From contig DATFXR010000814.1 in assembly GCA_035315685.1 (NCBI GenBank), positions 1 through 8,939 of the forward strand: DNA of 8,939 nt. Reading direction: 5' to 3'. This DNA is from QHWK01 sp035315685. Lineage in GTDB: Bacteria; Acidobacteriota; Vicinamibacteria; Vicinamibacterales; CAVVIG01. The translations under genes and the position numbers were made by a program. This document shows, piece after piece, positions 1 to 8,939 of the stretch. Each line of letters opens with the position of its first letter. Position 1 is the first letter of the stretch. The notes under the pieces are model-generated. The model did not search any database and was not told where the DNA came from. It was given only the letters and a program-made list of their open reading frames with translations.

Positions 1-43
1 GTTATCACGGTGTTGGAACGTCTCAGCTCGAATCGGTGAGTCG

Positions 44-712
44 CTATGTGATCCGGCGCCGAATTCTTTTCGTTTCGGGCAGCTTGTCGGGCGCCCGCAC
101 GCGAACCGTCAGAGCGACGGTACCAACCTGAATCAGGTCGCCGTCGCTGAGCGCGATTTCAGCGTCGACGGAAGCGGGGCCGACGAACGTGCCGTTGGTG
201 CTTCCCAGGTCCTCGAGCCTCACGCGCCGGTTGCTGCTGTCGACGCGAATGACCGCGTGGCGGCGCGAGACGCCGTCCGCATCCAGCCAGACGTCGCAGC
301 GCGGATCGCGGCCGATGATGTTGTCGCCCTCCGCGAGTTGGTACGTCCTACCGTTCCACACCACCCAGCAGAAAAGCGCCCGGCTCGAGGTGGGCGGACG
401 GGGGTCGTCTGCGGCGGTGCCACAGAACGCGTATCCCACCCCGTGCACCGTTCGGATGAACTTCGAGTCGTGCACGCTGTCGCCGAGCGCGCGCCGAATC
501 TCGCCGATGAGAATGTTGAGATTCGCGTCCACCACATACGTGTTGCGCCAGATTCGCGCGTGAAGGTCGGCCTTTTCCGCCACTTTCGGCCGCGTCTCGA
601 TCAAGGCGCACAGCAGGTCGAACGCCTTCGGCGACAGGTGGAGTTCACGTCCGTCGCCCAGCAGCTGACGGGTCTCGGAATCGATGGTGAACTGCGCGAA
701 TCGAGCTCTCAC
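44..712 (-). CDS. Winged-helix (OmpR/PhoB-type) transcriptional regulator with C-terminal FHA domain
   Basis: A 222-residue cytoplasmic DNA-binding protein, probably controlled by binding phosphothreonine. Residues 1-97 match the Trans_reg_C winged helix: LSPKAFDLLCALIE, then the recognition-helix region with NLNILIGEIRRALGD, and the closing wing IRTVHGVGYAF. Residues about 115-206 form an FHA domain with all hallmark residues: G134-R135 (IIGRDPRCD), S149 and H152 (SRRH), and N173-G174 (GSTNGTFVG). There is no receiver domain, so classical aspartate phosphorylation is not expected. The arrangement recalls mycobacterial EmbR (winged helix plus FHA, controlled by a Ser/Thr kinase) but without EmbR's middle BTAD domain. 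The start is GTG at 712, supported by a GGGGAG ribosome-binding site four bases upstream. It is transcribed away from the kinase/cell-wall operon, which suggests it regulates itself, that operon, or both. Domain calls are firm; the target genes and the phosphorylated ligand are inferred. Confidence 0.93.
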   Translation of the reverse strand: MRARFAQFTIDSETRQLLGDGRELHLSPKAFDLLCALIETRPKVAEKADLHARIWRNTYVVDANLNILIGEIRRALGDSVHDSKFIRTVHGVGYAFCGTAADDPRPPTSSRALFCWVVWNGRTYQLAEGDNIIGRDPRCDVWLDADGVSRRHAVIRVDSSNRRVRLEDLGSTNGTFVGPASVDAEIALSDGDLIQVGTVALTVRVRAPDKLPETKRIRRRIT

Positions 713-716
713 GGCG

Positions 717-722
717 CTCCCC
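717..722 (-). promoter_or_regulatory. Ribosome-binding site of the winged-helix/FHA regulator
   Basis: On the minus strand this reads GGGGAG, followed by CGCC and then the GTG start at 712-710. The four-base spacing is short but workable. It supports the GTG start over any internal ATG. Confidence 0.6.
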
Positions 723-758
723 GCCGATGGCCCTGCGGAATCCTTGTACTTTCCCTAA

Positions 759-781
759 GACTCGGCGCCGCCGACTCGGCG
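759..781. repeat. 9-bp direct repeat, candidate operator
   Basis: GACTCGGCG occurs at 759-767 and again, identically, at 773-781, a 14-base period with CCGCC between the copies. The palindrome CGGCGCCG (763-770) overlaps the first copy. PhoB/OmpR-type winged-helix proteins commonly bind tandem direct repeats, though their usual period is about 10-11 bases. This repeat sits midway between the divergent genes, so it is a plausible site for the adjacent regulator. In GC-rich DNA a 9-bp repeat can arise by chance, so confidence is limited. Confidence 0.35.
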
Positions 782-818
782 ATAGTGTCGACGAATCTTA
801 CCCGGAGCAGGTCAGATC

Positions 819-1676
819 GTGGGCATCTTCGGCACAACGCCGCCGCGGCGCCACCCGCGCGACATCATCGAGGCGGTCGTCGCGAACATGCGGCGGAATC
901 TCGAGCGTCTCAAGTACTCGACGCTGGCGCCGAGCCGCTACACCGTCTATCTGCATCCCGCCGAGTTCGAACGGCTTGAAACGATCGTGCCGGTTCTGCA
1001 CGAACAGACCATCCGCGCGCTCGACGAAGAGCTCCGGCGAATCAACGCGCGTCCGCCGGCGCGGCGATGGCTCCGCCGCATCGCGAGAGAACCCGAAACG
1101 GAAGTTCGCAATGCGGCCACCGACTGGCACGTCGCGTTCCTGGCCGATCCTGACGACGAACTGAAACAAGGGGACATTCTCGTCGACTCCGAGCTGCTGA
1201 TGCCGGCGAGGCCGGATCTCGGCGTCGGCGAGCAGACTCGCAAAATCGCGACCGTGCAATCGCGGCAGGGTTCCACCACGATCGAACATACCATCTGCCG
1301 CTCGTCGCCTTCCCCGCCACCGCTGCTGGGCCGCATCGAATACGACGACGGGTCCGGCCATCATTTCTACGATGTCACCACGGACTGCGTCACCATCGGA
1401 CGCGGCGGCATCGCACACCCGGTGGACCTCCGCATCGTCTCGTCAACCGATGTGTCCCGCGAGCACGCCCGGATCCGCCGCGACCTGGCGAGCGATCGAT
1501 TCTTCTTGATCGATCTGAGCACGCTCGGAACGACGTTGAACGGCCGCCACGTGCCGAAGGGCTTCGACGACGCCGAGGGAATACGACGGGAGAACGGATC
1601 CGAGACGCCGCTGCCAGACGTTGCGACCATCGGGCTCGCCGGCACGATCTTCCTCGATTTCCGGAAACGCCGATGA
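819..1676 (+). CDS. DUF3662 (FhaA_N-like) and FHA domain protein
   Basis: A 285-residue soluble protein, probably a phosphothreonine-dependent adaptor like actinobacterial FhaA. Residues about 13-130 resemble the FhaA N-terminal domain (DUF3662): a helix around DIIEAVVANMRRNLE, then LAPSRYTVYLHPAEFERL, the family's 'aPN.Y.V.L...D...l' pattern, then a long helix and a strand region with GDILVDSEL. A short linker (about 150-178) leads to an FHA domain (about 180-282) with G194-R195, S213/H216 (SREH) and N241-G242 (TTLNG) all present, so phosphopeptide binding should be intact. The linker is much shorter than in mycobacterial FhaA. The start is GTG at 819; GGAG (804-807) or AGGT (809-812) lies upstream. 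The stop overlaps the next start by four bases (ATGA). As first gene of the operon it probably bridges the kinase encoded downstream to cell-wall proteins. The domain call is strong for FHA and good for DUF3662; the function is inferred by analogy. Confidence 0.85.
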   Translation: MGIFGTTPPRRHPRDIIEAVVANMRRNLERLKYSTLAPSRYTVYLHPAEFERLETIVPVLHEQTIRALDEELRRINARPPARRWLRRIAREPETEVRNAATDWHVAFLADPDDELKQGDILVDSELLMPARPDLGVGEQTRKIATVQSRQGSTTIEHTICRSSPSPPPLLGRIEYDDGSGHHFYDVTTDCVTIGRGGIAHPVDLRIVSSTDVSREHARIRRDLASDRFFLIDLSTLGTTLNGRHVPKGFDDAEGIRRENGSETPLPDVATIGLAGTIFLDFRKRR

Positions 1677-1777
1677 TCGCGTTCCTGCTCTGGGCGCGCT
1701 TCGTCTTTCTCCTCGCCTGTGGCGCCCTGGTTTGGCTGTATCTGTGGGTGAGCGACCAGTCGGACCGAAACCAGTGA
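1673..1777 (+). CDS. 34-residue single-pass membrane peptide
   Basis: A short gene that closes the gap between the FHA protein and the phosphatase. ATG at 1673 overlaps the upstream stop (ATGA), and its TGA at 1775-1777 overlaps the GTG start of the phosphatase (GTGA), so it is nested tightly in the operon. The peptide is almost entirely one hydrophobic helix with several aromatics (starting MIAFLLWARFVFLLACG, residues about 2-26, rich in W, F and L), followed by a polar tail SDQSDRNQ. A weak GGAAA (1663-1667) lies five bases before the start. In actinobacteria this position, between fhaA and pstP, is held by fhaB, whose product begins with a similar aromatic-rich membrane helix before its FHA domain. 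This could therefore be a stand-alone counterpart of that helix. I know no characterised family for it. The evidence is positional and compositional only. Confidence 0.7.
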   Translation: MIAFLLWARFVFLLACGALVWLYLWVSDQSDRNQ

Positions 1778-3458
1778 ACCACCCGATGCCGATAGCTGCA
1801 GCGCTTCGGGCAGCGGCCGACACCAACGCCGGCTTGCAGCGCGACGTCAACGAAGATCGCATTCACGTCGACGTGGCGCGAGGCCTGTTCCTGGTGATCG
1901 ACGGGGTCGGCGGCCATGCGGCCGGCGGCAAGGCCGCGGATATCGCGCTGACGACGATGCGGTCGCGGCTCGAACGCGAGACGGGGACGCTCGCCGATCG
2001 CGCACGCGAAGCGATCACCCTTGCGAACAACGAGATCCACCGCGCCGCGACACTGTGTCCGGACTGGAACGGGATGGCCTGCGTTCTCACCCTCGTCATC
2101 GTTGACGATCGCTGCGCCGCGGTCGGCCACGTTGGCGACACGCGCCTCTACAAGATCCACCACGATCGCATCGACAAGATCACCCGCGATCATTCGCCGG
2201 TCGGCGAGCGTGAAGACTCCAACGAGCTTTCAGAGCTCGAGGCGATGCGCCACCCGCGGCGCAACGAGGTGTATCGCGACGTCGGGTCCGACCCGCACCA
2301 GCCCGACGATCCGGATTTCATCGACGTCCGCGAATTCCAGTTCGAACCGGACGCGGCGCTGCTGCTCTGCAGCGACGGACTGACCGACCTCGTCGACTCG
2401 TCAGCGCTGTACGAGATCATCACGTGCGCAGCGGGTCAGCCCGAGTTGGTCGTCAAGGAACTCATCGATGCCGCGAACGCAGCCGGCGGCAAGGACAACG
2501 TCAGCGCCGTCTACGTTGAAGGGGAGCGGTTCGCATCGATCGCCCGTCGGGAGCCACGAGCAGTCGGGGAGACCACGCGGCGCGGTGTCGCGAGTCCGCC
2601 GCTTGTCGAAGACCGCGGGACGGAAGGATCCGTGCGCCGTCGACGAAGGAGTGCTTCGCACGGGGCGGCCGGCGTCGCGATCGCTCTGACGGCCGCCGCG
2701 ATCGCCGGGGCGTTCTTGCGTCCGTGGCTGCTCGGCGCGATGTTTCAGACGCCCGCGAATGCACCGGCCGAGGTGCGAGCCGCGACGATCGCGGTTGGTC
2801 CCGGGCAATCGATTACCGCGGCGTTGGAGCGGGCGGCCGCGGGATCCGTCGTGCTCGTCGAGCCGGGCGAGTACCGCGAGACGGTGGCCCTGAGGAACAA
2901 CGTCCGCATTGTCAGCCGCTTCCCGCGGGCTGCGACGATTCGGCTGTCCGGCACCGCGTCCGAGGGCGACGCCGCGGTCGTGGCCGCCGGAGTGGCGGGC
3001 GCCGAACTCGCCGGCTTCCGGATCGTCGGCGACGCCGCCACGCCGCTCGGCACAGGTGTCCTCATGCGGGGTTCACAGGCCTCACTGGTGGACATCGAAG
3101 TGACCGGGGCGGTGAACGCCGCGATCATTGTCGATGGCACATCGCTTGCCACTATTCTCGCGAGCGACGTTCACGACAATCCGGGCGCAGCGTTGACCAT
3201 CCGCTCGGCGTCGGCGCGAGTGGCCCACAATACCTTCATGCGGAACGGCACGTCGGAACGCGTCCGTCGCTCGTTCATCATCGACCAAGGCGCCGATCCG
3301 TTTTTCACCGGAAACATCTTTCAGGACGTCGGCCGCGATGGTCTTCGCGATCCGAACGACGGCGGGCGCGCCAGGTTTGACCGCGACAACTGGTTCGCCG
3401 ACGCTCAAGACGTTCGATCGCCGTCCTCTCCGATGCCGCGCGTCCGGCAGGGGCGTTG

Positions 3459-3459
<1 letters not shown>
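1774..3459 (+). CDS. Transmembrane PP2C-type Ser/Thr phosphatase with extracytoplasmic beta-helix domain
   Basis: A 561-residue membrane phosphatase, expected to reverse phosphorylation by the kinase encoded next. Residues about 12-250 are a complete PP2C (PPM) domain: RDVNED (23-28), VIDGVGGHAAG (metal-binding D43-G44), GHVGDTRLY, LLCSDGLTD (D201) and GGKDNVS (D241-N242). The metal-binding aspartates are therefore present. An Arg-rich stretch (about 287-292) and one hydrophobic helix (about 297-324) follow, placing the catalytic domain in the cytoplasm and the C-terminus outside. Residues about 338-525 look like a right-handed parallel beta-helix: a NosD/pectin-lyase-like opening (GQSITAALERAAAGSVVLVEPGEYRE, split here as start GQSITAAL and end VEPGEYRE) and short repeating strands such as AGFRIVGD, VDIEVTG and VAHNTFMRNG. 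Mycobacterial PstP has the same cytoplasmic-membrane-outside plan but no such domain. GTG at 1774 is chosen for its GTGA overlap with the previous gene; ATG at 1786 is a possible alternative. Confidence 0.9.
3449..3453 (+). promoter_or_regulatory. Ribosome-binding site of the Ser/Thr kinase
   Basis: AGGGG lies five bases before ATG at 3459, inside the last codons of the phosphatase gene. It favours ATG 3459 over the TTG one codon upstream and shows that the kinase can be initiated on its own despite the one-base TGATG overlap with the preceding stop. Confidence 0.65.
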
Positions 3460-5422
<1,963 letters not shown>

Positions 5423-5426
<4 letters not shown>

Positions 5427-8400
5427 GCGTCACCTACACGGCCGCCGACGACAGGGACGCGCGGCGCACCGGCCGCGGGACCGGTCGCATCGATCGCCCG
5501 GTCGTGTCGATGGCCGCGACGTCCTGCGTCGCGATGCTGGCGATCGCGCTGGCGTACAGCGGGCGCCTGATCGTGGTCGACAGCTCCAGTCGCGCCACAG
5601 CGCCTGCGCCGATCGACCTGAACACCGTCGCCGGCGCGAAAGCGATCGAGGCGGCGATGCAAACGGTCGTTCCGGATGCGAACGACAGACGACTTGCAGC
5701 CGAGCGGCTGTTCCGGTTTCTCGGCGAGGAACGACAGAAGGCGAGCGCGCTGCCGAACGTCGGCGCCATCGCACCGCTCTTCAGTCCGGCAGACTTCGCG
5801 AAGCTGAAGCCGCTGTTCACCGTGCGAACGATCGGCGAGTTCCGGCGGCAGGTCGTGCTGTTCGCATGCCTCTACATCGTCGCGTTTCAGGCGCCAGTAC
5901 TGCTCTGGCGGCTGCGCCGCATCCGGACCGATCCCGTCCTCCTCGCCGTCGTGCATCTGATCACGGCGATCGGTTTTGCCGTTCTCCTCAGCCGCGCCGA
6001 TCCGCTGCGGGACAGCCTCACTTTCGTGCGCTTCACAGAGGGAACCGTCATCGGCGTCGCCGTCATGATGGCGGTTTCGCTCGTCGACTTTGCCGCCGCC
6101 GCGTTCATGCGGCTGAGCTACCTGCCCCTGATCGGCGCATTGTCGCTGTCGTTGCTGTTGATCCTGTTTGGTTCCGGTCCGGGCACCAGCGGAGCAAAAG
6201 TCAATCTCGGTCCGGTGCAGCCGATCGAGGCGATCCGTCTGTTGCTGGCGCTGTTCCTCGCGGGATTCTTCGCGCGCCGGTGGGAGGTGCTTCGGGACGT
6301 TCGCAGCCGGATGTTTCGCAGTACGCCGTGGACGCGATGGGTGAACCTGCCGCGCGCCGAGTATGTCATGCCGGTCCTGGCCGGCGTCGGCCTCGCGCTG
6401 GTCTTCTTCTTCATCCAGAAGGACCTCGGCCCAGCGCTGTTTCTCTGCTGTGTCTTTCTCGCGACTTACGCCGTCGCGCGCGGGCGTGTCGGCATGGCGA
6501 TCGCGGGTCTCGCGCTCCTGATCCTCGGATTCCATGTCGGCTACCGCCTCAACATCTCGCCGACGCTCGCAGCGCGCGTCAGCATGTGGCAGTCGCCGTG
6601 GGACAATGCCGTTCCAGGCGGCGATCAGACGACGCATGCGATCTGGGCGCTCGCCACCGGAGGATCAGTCGGAACCGGTCTTGGCCTCGGCAACACGCGC
6701 TACCTGCCGGCGGGCCACACCGACTTGATTCTCGCCGCAATCGGAGAGGAGCTCGGCGCCGCCGGCCTGCTGCTCGTCGCCGTGCTCTACGCGCTAGTCG
6801 CATCGCGCGGGTTCCGCGTCGCCCGGCTCGCGCGAAACGACTACGGTTTCTTCCTCGCGACCGCGCTCACGCTGTTTCTGATCATGCCGGTGCTGATCAT
6901 GGCGTCCGGCATCCTCGGCGTGACGCCGCTCACCGGCGTGGTGACGCCGTTTCTGAGCTACGGCGGGTCGGCGATGGTCGCGAACTTCTGCGCCGTGGGC
7001 ATGCTGACCGCGATACACGCCGACCGTCTTCCGTCGGGGGATCTCGAGCCGTTCCGCGTTCCGGTCATGTGGCTCGGGTCGTCGCTTGCATCCTTCGCGC
7101 TGGCGCTCCTTGCCGTGGCGCTCAACATCCAGATCGTCCGTGCCGACGACTACATCGTCCGGCCCCATCTCGGCGTTCAAGCCGACGGCGGCCGACGTTA
7201 CGTCTACAACCCGCGTGTGCTCGACATCGTGCGGCTGATGCCGCGCGGCACGATTTACGATCGACATGGCGTGCCGCTCGCGACCGACGACCCGCGGGTA
7301 ATTGCGGAGGCACGTCAGACCTACGCGGCGCTCGGCGTGTCGCTCGACGAGGCGTGTCCGACGGCTGGCGAACGATGCTATCCGCTCGGGGGCGCGGCGT
7401 TCCATCTCCTCGGCGATGCGCGCACGCACGTCAACTGGACCGCGTCCAATTCTTCGTACATCGAACGCGACGAGGAGAGTCAGCTGCGCGGCTTCGACGA
7501 CCATGCCGAAATCGTTCACACGATCGATTCCGCCGGCCGCTCGATGCTGACGATCAGGCGCGATTACCGCGACGTCCTCCCGGCATTGCGGCATCGCTAC
7601 GATCCGGCCAGTCCAGCGTGGGCCCGCTTTCGACAGCCGCACGACGTGCACCTGGCGATCGATGCGAACCTTCAGCTTCGCGTCGCCGAGATCGTCGCGG
7701 CTTATGCACAGAAGACGGCTGGCAGAGCTGCGGCCGTGGTGCTCGATCCGGACAGCGGCGAGCTGATGGCGAGCGCCAGCTATCCGTGGCCATCGGCAGA
7801 TGGATCGAACAGCGCGCCCGAGGTGTTCCTGGATCGCGCGCGCTACGGCCTGTACCCGCCGGGATCGACCTTCAAGCTGGTGACGGCGTCGGCGGCGCTG
7901 CGGCAGCATCTCGATCCGCGCAGAACGACGTTCACGTGCACGCGGCTCCCTGACGGGAGAGTGGGCGCGAAGATCCCCGGCTGGAACCGTCCGGTCCGCG
8001 ACGACGTGAAGGATGCGAATCCGCACGGGACGATCGACGTGCACGGCGGCTTCGTGCACTCGTGCAACGCGTACTTCGCGCAGCTCGCGGTCAAGCTCGG
8101 CTCGCGGCCGATAGTCGACACCGCCTCTCAACTGGGGATTTCGCTGACGCCGGCGGCTGACGTCGTCGCGCGCGTGCGAAGGACACTGCCGCAGATTGGT
8201 TACGGCCAGGGCGACATCGTCGTGACGCCTTTGAAGATGGCGCGTGCCGCGGCCGCCATTGCGTCGAACGGCATCCTGCGCGACACGACTGTCGCCGTTG
8301 GCAGTTGCAGACCATCGGCAGCGATGCACTGCGAGCCGGAAGAAACGGCGGGCACGGCTGCCGGCCGGTTTCTGAACGGTGACGACGCCCACGTGCTCGC

Positions 8401-8665
8401 GGACTACATGCGTGACGTCGTACTGAGCGGCACCGGCCGCGTGCTGCGGAATCATCCCGGCCGCATCGCCGGCAAGACAGGAACGGCGCAGCTGGACCGC
8501 CAGCCGTCGCACGGATGGTTCGTCGGCTTCGCGCCATTCGGCCCCGCCACCACCCGAATCGCGTTCGCCGTCGTCATCGAGAACGCCGGCTACGGCGGCG
8601 GCAGCGCAGCGCCGGCCGCCGGACAAATCGTCAGCGTGGCACTGCGGGCGGGACTGCTGAAATGA
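5423..8665 (+). CDS. Natural fusion of RodA-type SEDS glycosyltransferase and class B PBP transpeptidase
   Basis: A 1080-residue membrane enzyme carrying both steps of peptidoglycan assembly: glycan polymerisation by the SEDS half and crosslinking by the PBP half. The SEDS half (about 27-535) shows QPIE (266-269, usually QPSE), QKDLGPA with the predicted catalytic D334, GGSVGTGLGLG, HTDLI (432-436), GEELG (441-445) and PFLSYGGS (509-516). It resembles actinobacterial RodA, including extra N-terminal helices. Between the first helix (27-46) and the second (about 143-163) lies an unusual loop of about 90 residues (53-140). After a short cytoplasmic linker comes the PBP anchor helix (about 549-572), then the PBP motifs NPR and RGTIYDRHGVPLA (from R608). 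The transpeptidase motifs are PPGSTFK (S815 nucleophile, K818), SCN (880-882) and KTGT (from K1018). Both active sites look intact. ATG at 5423 overlaps the kinase stop (ATGA). The two reading frames are continuous, with no sign of a frameshift. Confidence 0.96.
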
Positions 8666-8671
8666 GCTGAC

Positions 8672-8939
8672 ATGGACGTTCTGGGAAAAGCTCGACGGCT
8701 CGAATCGGCGATTGCCGCGCGACTCGACCAGGTCGCGAAGGGGCTGGTCCGATCGCGCACGCGAGAGCCGCTCGAAATCGTGCTGGCGATTCTCGATGCG
8801 GTCGAGCAGCGTATCGAGCCGACCGGCCGCGGCGCCCGCGTGTTTCCATTCAATCGAATCGAGGTGTCGGTCGTGGCGCCCTCGTGCGAAGCGCGCGGAC
8901 GGCTCGAAGCGGTATTTGCGGGAGACACGTCCCTTCAGA
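8672..8939 (+). CDS. DUF3662 (FhaA_N-like) protein, N-terminal part, cut by window end
   Basis: An open frame from ATG at 8672 runs 89 codons to the end of the window without a stop. It begins six bases after the fusion gene, so it belongs to the same operon. The visible part resembles the start of FhaA: a helix LGKARRLESAIAARLDQVAKG, split here as LGKARRLESA followed by IAARLDQVAKG, then REPLEIVLAILDAVEQRIEP, matching the family's 'P.Ei...l...m' helix, then RVFPFNRIEVSVVAP, matching '.aPN.y.V.l...D'. It would be the second DUF3662 protein in this locus after the one at 819. By family habit an FHA domain may follow, but none is visible here. No strong ribosome-binding site is seen (TGAG at 8663-8666 at best), which suggests translational coupling to the fusion gene. 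The domain call is moderate because only the N-terminus is available. Confidence 0.72.
   Translation, partial: MDVLGKARRLESAIAARLDQVAKGLVRSRTREPLEIVLAILDAVEQRIEPTGRGARVFPFNRIEVSVVAPSCEARGRLEAVFAGDTSLQ

Larger units (their letters stand above)
713..818. promoter_or_regulatory. Divergent intergenic region between the regulator and the operon
   Basis: These 106 bases separate the start of the minus-strand regulator from the start of the first operon gene, so promoters for both directions should lie here. No convincing sigma70-type -35/-10 pair is visible. TTGTAC at 744-749 lacks a -10 partner at normal spacing, and the minus-strand TAAGAT (795-800) lacks a -35. The most structured element is a perfect direct repeat at 759-781, listed separately. 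A leader for the plus-strand gene ends in GGAG (804-807) and AGGT (809-812), either of which may act as its ribosome-binding site. Confidence 0.55.

Noticed and set aside
1..43. Possible end of another plus-strand gene (short frame ending TGA at 37-39), a weak CTCA/TGAG stem, or a tRNA 3' end suggested by TCGAATC
   Set aside because: Only about 12 codons are visible, the stem is four base pairs with no T-run, and no acceptor or T-arm pairing is seen. Too little sequence to support any feature.
744..749. TTGTAC as a -35 promoter element
   Set aside because: No TATAAT-like sequence lies 16-19 bases downstream; the next AT-containing hexamer (GATAGT, 781-786) is 31 bases away.
257..979. Plus-strand frame of 240 codons across the regulator and the intergenic region
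   Set aside because: It lies antisense to the well-supported winged-helix/FHA gene and overlaps the start of the DUF3662 gene in another frame. No domain is visible.
3456..3458. TTG as the kinase start codon
   Set aside because: ATG at 3459 directly follows it and has better spacing from the AGGGG ribosome-binding site.
6794..8626. Open minus-strand frame of 610 codons opposite the PBP half
   Set aside because: It is antisense to a gene with complete SEDS and PBP motifs. Its translation is rich in Arg, His and Asp with no recognisable domain, as expected for a reverse frame of GC-rich coding DNA.

Overview
The window is very GC-rich, densely coded DNA from a bacterium. No marker gene fixes the lineage. 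A winged-helix/FHA regulator, a Ser/Thr kinase with an HGD catalytic loop and an extracytoplasmic helical-repeat tail, and paired cysteines in the secreted part of a PBP together suggest a diderm such as an Acidobacteriota member (Vicinamibacteria-like). That placement is an inference.

Layout: bases 1-43 are flank with no supportable gene. A minus-strand regulator (44-712) joins an OmpR/PhoB-type DNA-binding domain to an FHA phosphopeptide-binding domain. A 106-bp divergent intergenic region (713-818) holds a perfect 9-bp direct repeat. A plus-strand operon then fills the rest of the window: a DUF3662 (FhaA_N-like) plus FHA protein (819-1676); a 34-residue single-pass membrane peptide (1673-1777); a PP2C phosphatase with one membrane helix and an extracytoplasmic beta-helix (1774-3459); a transmembrane Ser/Thr kinase with a TPR-like ectodomain (3459-5426); a 1080-residue natural fusion of a RodA-type SEDS glycosyltransferase and a class B PBP transpeptidase (5423-8665); and the start of a second DUF3662 protein (8672 onward, cut by the window end). 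Junctions overlap by 4, 4, 1 and 4 bases and the last gap is 6 bases, so the genes are very probably co-transcribed and translationally coupled.

The content parallels the actinobacterial fhaA-fhaB-pstP-rodA-pbpA-pknA-pknB locus, which links Ser/Thr phosphorylation to cell elongation and peptidoglycan synthesis. The similarity extends to subfamily: the SEDS half resembles actinobacterial RodA, and the PBP half has the PbpA-like NPR...RG.I.DR.G..LA start. The differences are the interesting part. RodA and PbpA are one polypeptide. The kinase has a TPR-like tail instead of PASTA repeats. The phosphatase carries a beta-helix outside the membrane. FhaB's place is taken by a lone membrane peptide. 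A transcription factor with its own FHA domain sits divergently beside the operon. The likely model is a kinase/phosphatase pair that senses the envelope and acts through FHA/DUF3662 adaptors on a built-in peptidoglycan polymerase-crosslinker, with a possible transcriptional branch through the regulator.
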